A DNA stretch of 64,000 bases from an uncultured Psychroserpens sp. (lineage in GTDB: Bacteria > Bacteroidota > Bacteroidia > Flavobacteriales > Flavobacteriaceae): contig NZ_CANMRL010000002.1 in assembly GCF_947500255.1 (NCBI RefSeq), positions 434,001-498,000 on the forward strand, read 5' to 3'. Below are positions 61,242 to 64,000 of the stretch, one piece after another. Both the position numbers and the translations under genes were made by a program. The notes beneath the pieces are model-generated. The model did not search any database. It was given only the letters and a program-made list of their open reading frames with translations, and had not been told where the DNA came from. Numbering within the stretch: the stretch's first letter is position 1; each line of letters begins with the position of its first letter.

Positions 61242-64000
61242 ATGAGTTTTTTAAATTCAGTACTTAAAGTATTTGTAGGAGACAAAGCCAAGCAGGATGT
61301 GAAGGCGCTTACTCCTATTGTAGATCAAGTGAAATCTTTTGAAAGTGCACTTGAGCAGTTATCTCACGACCAATTGAGAGCCAAAACTGCGGAGTTCAAA
61401 GACAAAATAGCCGAAGCGCGTAAACCGCTTCAAGACAATATAGATCAATTATTAAAAGATGCTGAAGCCACTGATGATATTGACAAAAGAGAAGACATCT
61501 ACCTTGAAATAGATAAAATCAAAGATGACATCTACGAGGTCTCTGAGGTCGTTCTTAATGATATTATGCCTGAAGCCTTTGCCGTAGTTAAAGAAACAGC
61601 AAAGCGTTTTGTTCACAATACCGAAATCCCAGTACAAGCTAATGAGTTTGACCGTTTAGTGTCTGGTGATAAAGATTATGTAACACTTCAAGGCGATCAA
61701 GCCATTTGGGCCAATTCTTGGGATGCCGCTGGTAAGCCAATTACTTGGGACATGATCCATTACGATGTACAGCTTATTGGTGGAGCAGCAATGCACCAAG
61801 GAAAAATTGCAGAGATGCAAACTGGTGAAGGTAAAACCTTAGTAGCAACCCTTCCTGTATACTTAAATGCCTTAGCTGGAAAAGGTGTGCATTTAGTAAC
61901 GGTTAACGATTACTTAGCCAAACGTGATAGCGCGTGGATGGCTCCTATTTTTGAGTTCCATGGATTGAGTGTCGATTGTATTGATTACCACCAACCAAAC
62001 TCTGAAGCAAGACGTAAAGCCTATAAAGCAGATATTACCTACGGAACAAACAACGAATTTGGTTTCGATTACCTAAGAGATAATATGGCACATTCGCCAG
62101 GAGATTTGGTACAGCGTCCACATCACTATGCGATTGTTGATGAGGTCGATTCTGTATTGGTCGATGATGCACGTACACCATTAATTATTTCTGGACCGAT
62201 TCCACAAGGTGATCGTCACGAGTTTACAGAGCTTAAGCCAAAAGTCGATACGATTGTTAGTGCACAACGAAAAGAGCTTGTTGGCGTATTAGCTGAAGCT
62301 AAAAAATTAATTGCAGAAGGTGATACCAAAGAAGGTGGGTTTTTATTATTGAGAGCCTACAGAGGTATTCCTAAAAATAAAGCTTTAATTAAATTCTTAA
62401 GTGAAGAAGGGATTAAGGCCTTACTCCAAAAAACAGAGAATTTCTATATGCAAGATAACAACAGAGAAATGCCTAAAGTTGATGCAGAGCTCTACTACGT
62501 TATCGAAGAAAAAAATAATCAGGTGGAGTTAACCGATAAAGGTGTTGAATTCTTATCTGGTAAAGAAAATCCAGACTTCTTCGTCATGCCAGAAATTGGT
62601 ATGGAGATCTCAAAGATTGAAAGCAAAGGCTTATCTAAAGAAGAGGAAGCTGCCGAAAAAGAAGAGTTGTTTAGAGACTTCGGAATTAAATCGGAACGTA
62701 TCCATACACTCAACCAATTATTAAAAGCATACGCTTTATTTGAAAAGGACATCCAATATGTGGTGATGGACAATAAGGTGATGATCGTTGATGAGCAAAC
62801 GGGTCGTATTATGGATGGTCGTCGTTATAGTGACGGACTCCACCAAGCGATTGAAGCGAAAGAAAATGTAAAGATCGAAGATGCAACGCAAACCTTTGCT
62901 ACAGTAACTTTACAAAACTACTTTAGAATGTATCGTAAGCTATCTGGTATGACAGGTACTGCGGTAACAGAAGCTGGTGAATTCTGGGAAATCTATAAAT
63001 TGGATGTGGTGGAAATTCCAACCAACCGACCAATTGCACGTGATGACCGTCAGGATTTAGTTTACAAAACAAAACGTGAAAAATACAATGCTGTTATCGA
63101 TGAGGTTACCAACTTATCTCAAGCAGGACGACCAGTATTGATTGGTACAACAAACGTTGAAATTTCCGAGCTTTTAGGAAAGATGTTATCGATTAGAAAA
63201 GTACCGCATAATGTACTTAACGCGAAACTCCATAAAAAAGAAGCCGATATTGTTGCCGAAGCTGGACAACCAGGACAGGTAACTATCGCAACCAACATGG
63301 CAGGTCGTGGTACCGATATTAAATTATCAGACGCCGTAAAAGAAGCAGGTGGTTTGGCCATCGTCGGTACAGAGCGTCATGATTCACGTCGTGTCGATCG
63401 CCAGTTACGTGGTCGTGCAGGACGTCAAGGAGATCCAGGAAGTTCACAGTTTTATGTGTCTTTAGAAGATAACCTCATGCGTTTATTTGGTAGTGAGCGT
63501 ATTGCCAAAATGATGGATAAAATGGGATTAAAGGAAGGTGAAGTGATTCAGCATTCTATGATCTCAAAATCGATTGAGCGTGCACAGAAAAAAGTAGAAG
63601 AAAACCAATTTGGTGTTCGTAAGCGTCTCTTAGAATATGATGATGTGATGAATGCACAGCGTGAAGTGGTGTACAAACGTCGTCGTCATGCCCTACATGG
63701 TGAGCGTCTTCGTGTAGACTTAGCAAATATGATCTACGATACCTCTGAAGGGATTGCAGAAAATAATAAAGCAGCTGAAGACTTCAAGAATTTCGAGTTT
63801 GAATTGATTAGATACTTCTCGATGAGCTCGCCTATTTCCGAAGCAGATTTTAAAAAGTTATCGGTTCAGGATATTGCTGGAAAAGTCTATAAATCTGCCT
63901 TTGAGCATTACAGAGAAAAAATGCAACGTAACGCCGAGTTGGCATTCCCAGTGATTGAGAATGTGTACTTGAATCAACGTGATAAATACAAGCGTATCGT
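61242..64000 (+). CDS. secA: Preprotein translocase ATPase SecA (5' part)
   Basis: Motor of Sec-dependent protein export. The frame is open from ATG 61242 to the right end of the window, giving 919 codons without the C-terminus. Motifs are Walker A MQTGEGKT (192-199), the DEAD-type Walker [32 protein letters not shown] and [20 protein letters not shown] (nucleotide-binding domain 2), then [20 protein letters not shown] and the helical scaffold [19 protein letters not shown]. The preprotein-crosslinking domain carries an extra segment (residues about 330-410, with [17 protein letters not shown]) usual in Bacteroidota SecA. Confidence 0.96.
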   Translation, partial: MSFLNSVLKVFVGDKAKQDVKALTPIVDQVKSFESALEQLSHDQLRAKTAEFKDKIAEARKPLQDNIDQLLKDAEATDDIDKREDIYLEIDKIKDDIYEVSEVVLNDIMPEAFAVVKETAKRFVHNTEIPVQANEFDRLVSGDKDYVTLQGDQAIWANSWDAAGKPITWDMIHYDVQLIGGAAMHQGKIAEMQTGEGKTLVATLPVYLNALAGKGVHLVTVNDYLAKRDSAWMAPIFEFHGLSVDCIDYHQPNSEARRKAYKADITYGTNNEFGFDYLRDNMAHSPGDLVQRPHHYAIVDEVDSVLVDDARTPLIISGPIPQGDRHEFTELKPKVDTIVSAQRKELVGVLAEAKKLIAEGDTKEGGFLLLRAYRGIPKNKALIKFLSEEGIKALLQKTENFYMQDNNREMPKVDAELYYVIEEKNNQVELTDKGVEFLSGKENPDFFVMPEIGMEISKIESKGLSKEEEAAEKEELFRDFGIKSERIHTLNQLLKAYALFEKDIQYVVMDNKVMIVDEQTGRIMDGRRYSDGLHQAIEAKENVKIEDATQTFATVTLQNYFRMYRKLSGMTGTAVTEAGEFWEIYKLDVVEIPTNRPIARDDRQDLVYKTKREKYNAVIDEVTNLSQAGRPVLIGTTNVEISELLGKMLSIRKVPHNVLNAKLHKKEADIVAEAGQPGQVTIATNMAGRGTDIKLSDAVKEAGGLAIVGTERHDSRRVDRQLRGRAGRQGDPGSSQFYVSLEDNLMRLFGSERIAKMMDKMGLKEGEVIQHSMISKSIERAQKKVEENQFGVRKRLLEYDDVMNAQREVVYKRRRHALHGERLRVDLANMIYDTSEGIAENNKAAEDFKNFEFELIRYFSMSSPISEADFKKLSVQDIAGKVYKSAFEHYREKMQRNAELAFPVIENVYLNQRDKYKRI

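Overview
The window is a chromosomal segment of a bacterium of the phylum Bacteroidota, most likely a marine member of the family Flavobacteriaceae. The evidence is the AT-rich coding style, leaders without Shine-Dalgarno sequences, several promoters that fit the Bacteroidota consensus (TTTG, 18-19 bases, TAnnTTTG), a PorV-like outer-membrane protein, and the very large glycan locus carrying sulfotransferases. No rRNA, tRNA, CRISPR array, transposase or phage gene was recognised. Genus and species cannot be named from the sequence alone.

Layout. 1-566: the start of a secreted protein and a small CxxC thioredoxin-fold protein, both on the minus strand and each preceded by the same palindromic operator-like sequence. 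566-5788: recQ, divergent from a plus-strand run kdsD - tatC - AhpD-like protein - lptB (Kdo/LPS supply, Tat export, LPS transport). 5859-8531: a minus-strand run pssA - terC-like - LURP-one-like - 17-residue-repeat protein. 8655-11311: PorV-like outer-membrane protein and lnt on the plus strand. 11322-56076: an unbroken 45-kb minus-strand polysaccharide locus of 39 genes. 56180-64000: plus-strand ABC-F protein, methyltransferase, LolD-type ATPase, a small membrane protein, PduO-type adenosyltransferase, a DUF2795 protein and the start of secA, which runs off the right end.

The polysaccharide locus is transcribed right to left, apparently from a well-formed promoter at 56099-56128. It opens with the export and co-polymerase pair (Wza-like lipoprotein, Wzc-like tyrosine autokinase). 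Next come an initiating sugar transferase, enzymes for an N-acetylhexosaminuronic acid (WbpO/TviB-like dehydrogenase, WbpP-like epimerase) and enzymes for an acylated 4-amino-4,6-dideoxyhexose (WecD-like GNAT, WecE-like transaminase). A Wzm/Wzt ABC exporter with a C-terminal glycan-recognition domain follows. The rest is a long array of nine GT4-type and six GT2-type glycosyltransferases mixed with decorating enzymes: three sulfotransferases of different subfamilies, three asparagine-synthetase-superfamily proteins, an MBOAT acyltransferase, a membrane-anchored SGNH-like protein, an integral-membrane acyltransferase-3 protein, a pyruvyl-transferase-family protein, a methyltransferase and a transglutaminase-like protein. 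It ends with an O-antigen ligase/polymerase-like protein and a second initiating glycosylphosphotransferase. I see no Wzx flippase. The inferred product is a heavily decorated, probably sulfated and amidated acidic surface polysaccharide, exported by an ABC transporter and perhaps through a Wza/Wzc-type envelope route.

No stretch longer than about 300 bases is left without a gene. The one apparent gap of that size (37556-37866) is explained here as the N-terminal third of a glycosyltransferase that lacks an ATG, GTG or TTG start codon.
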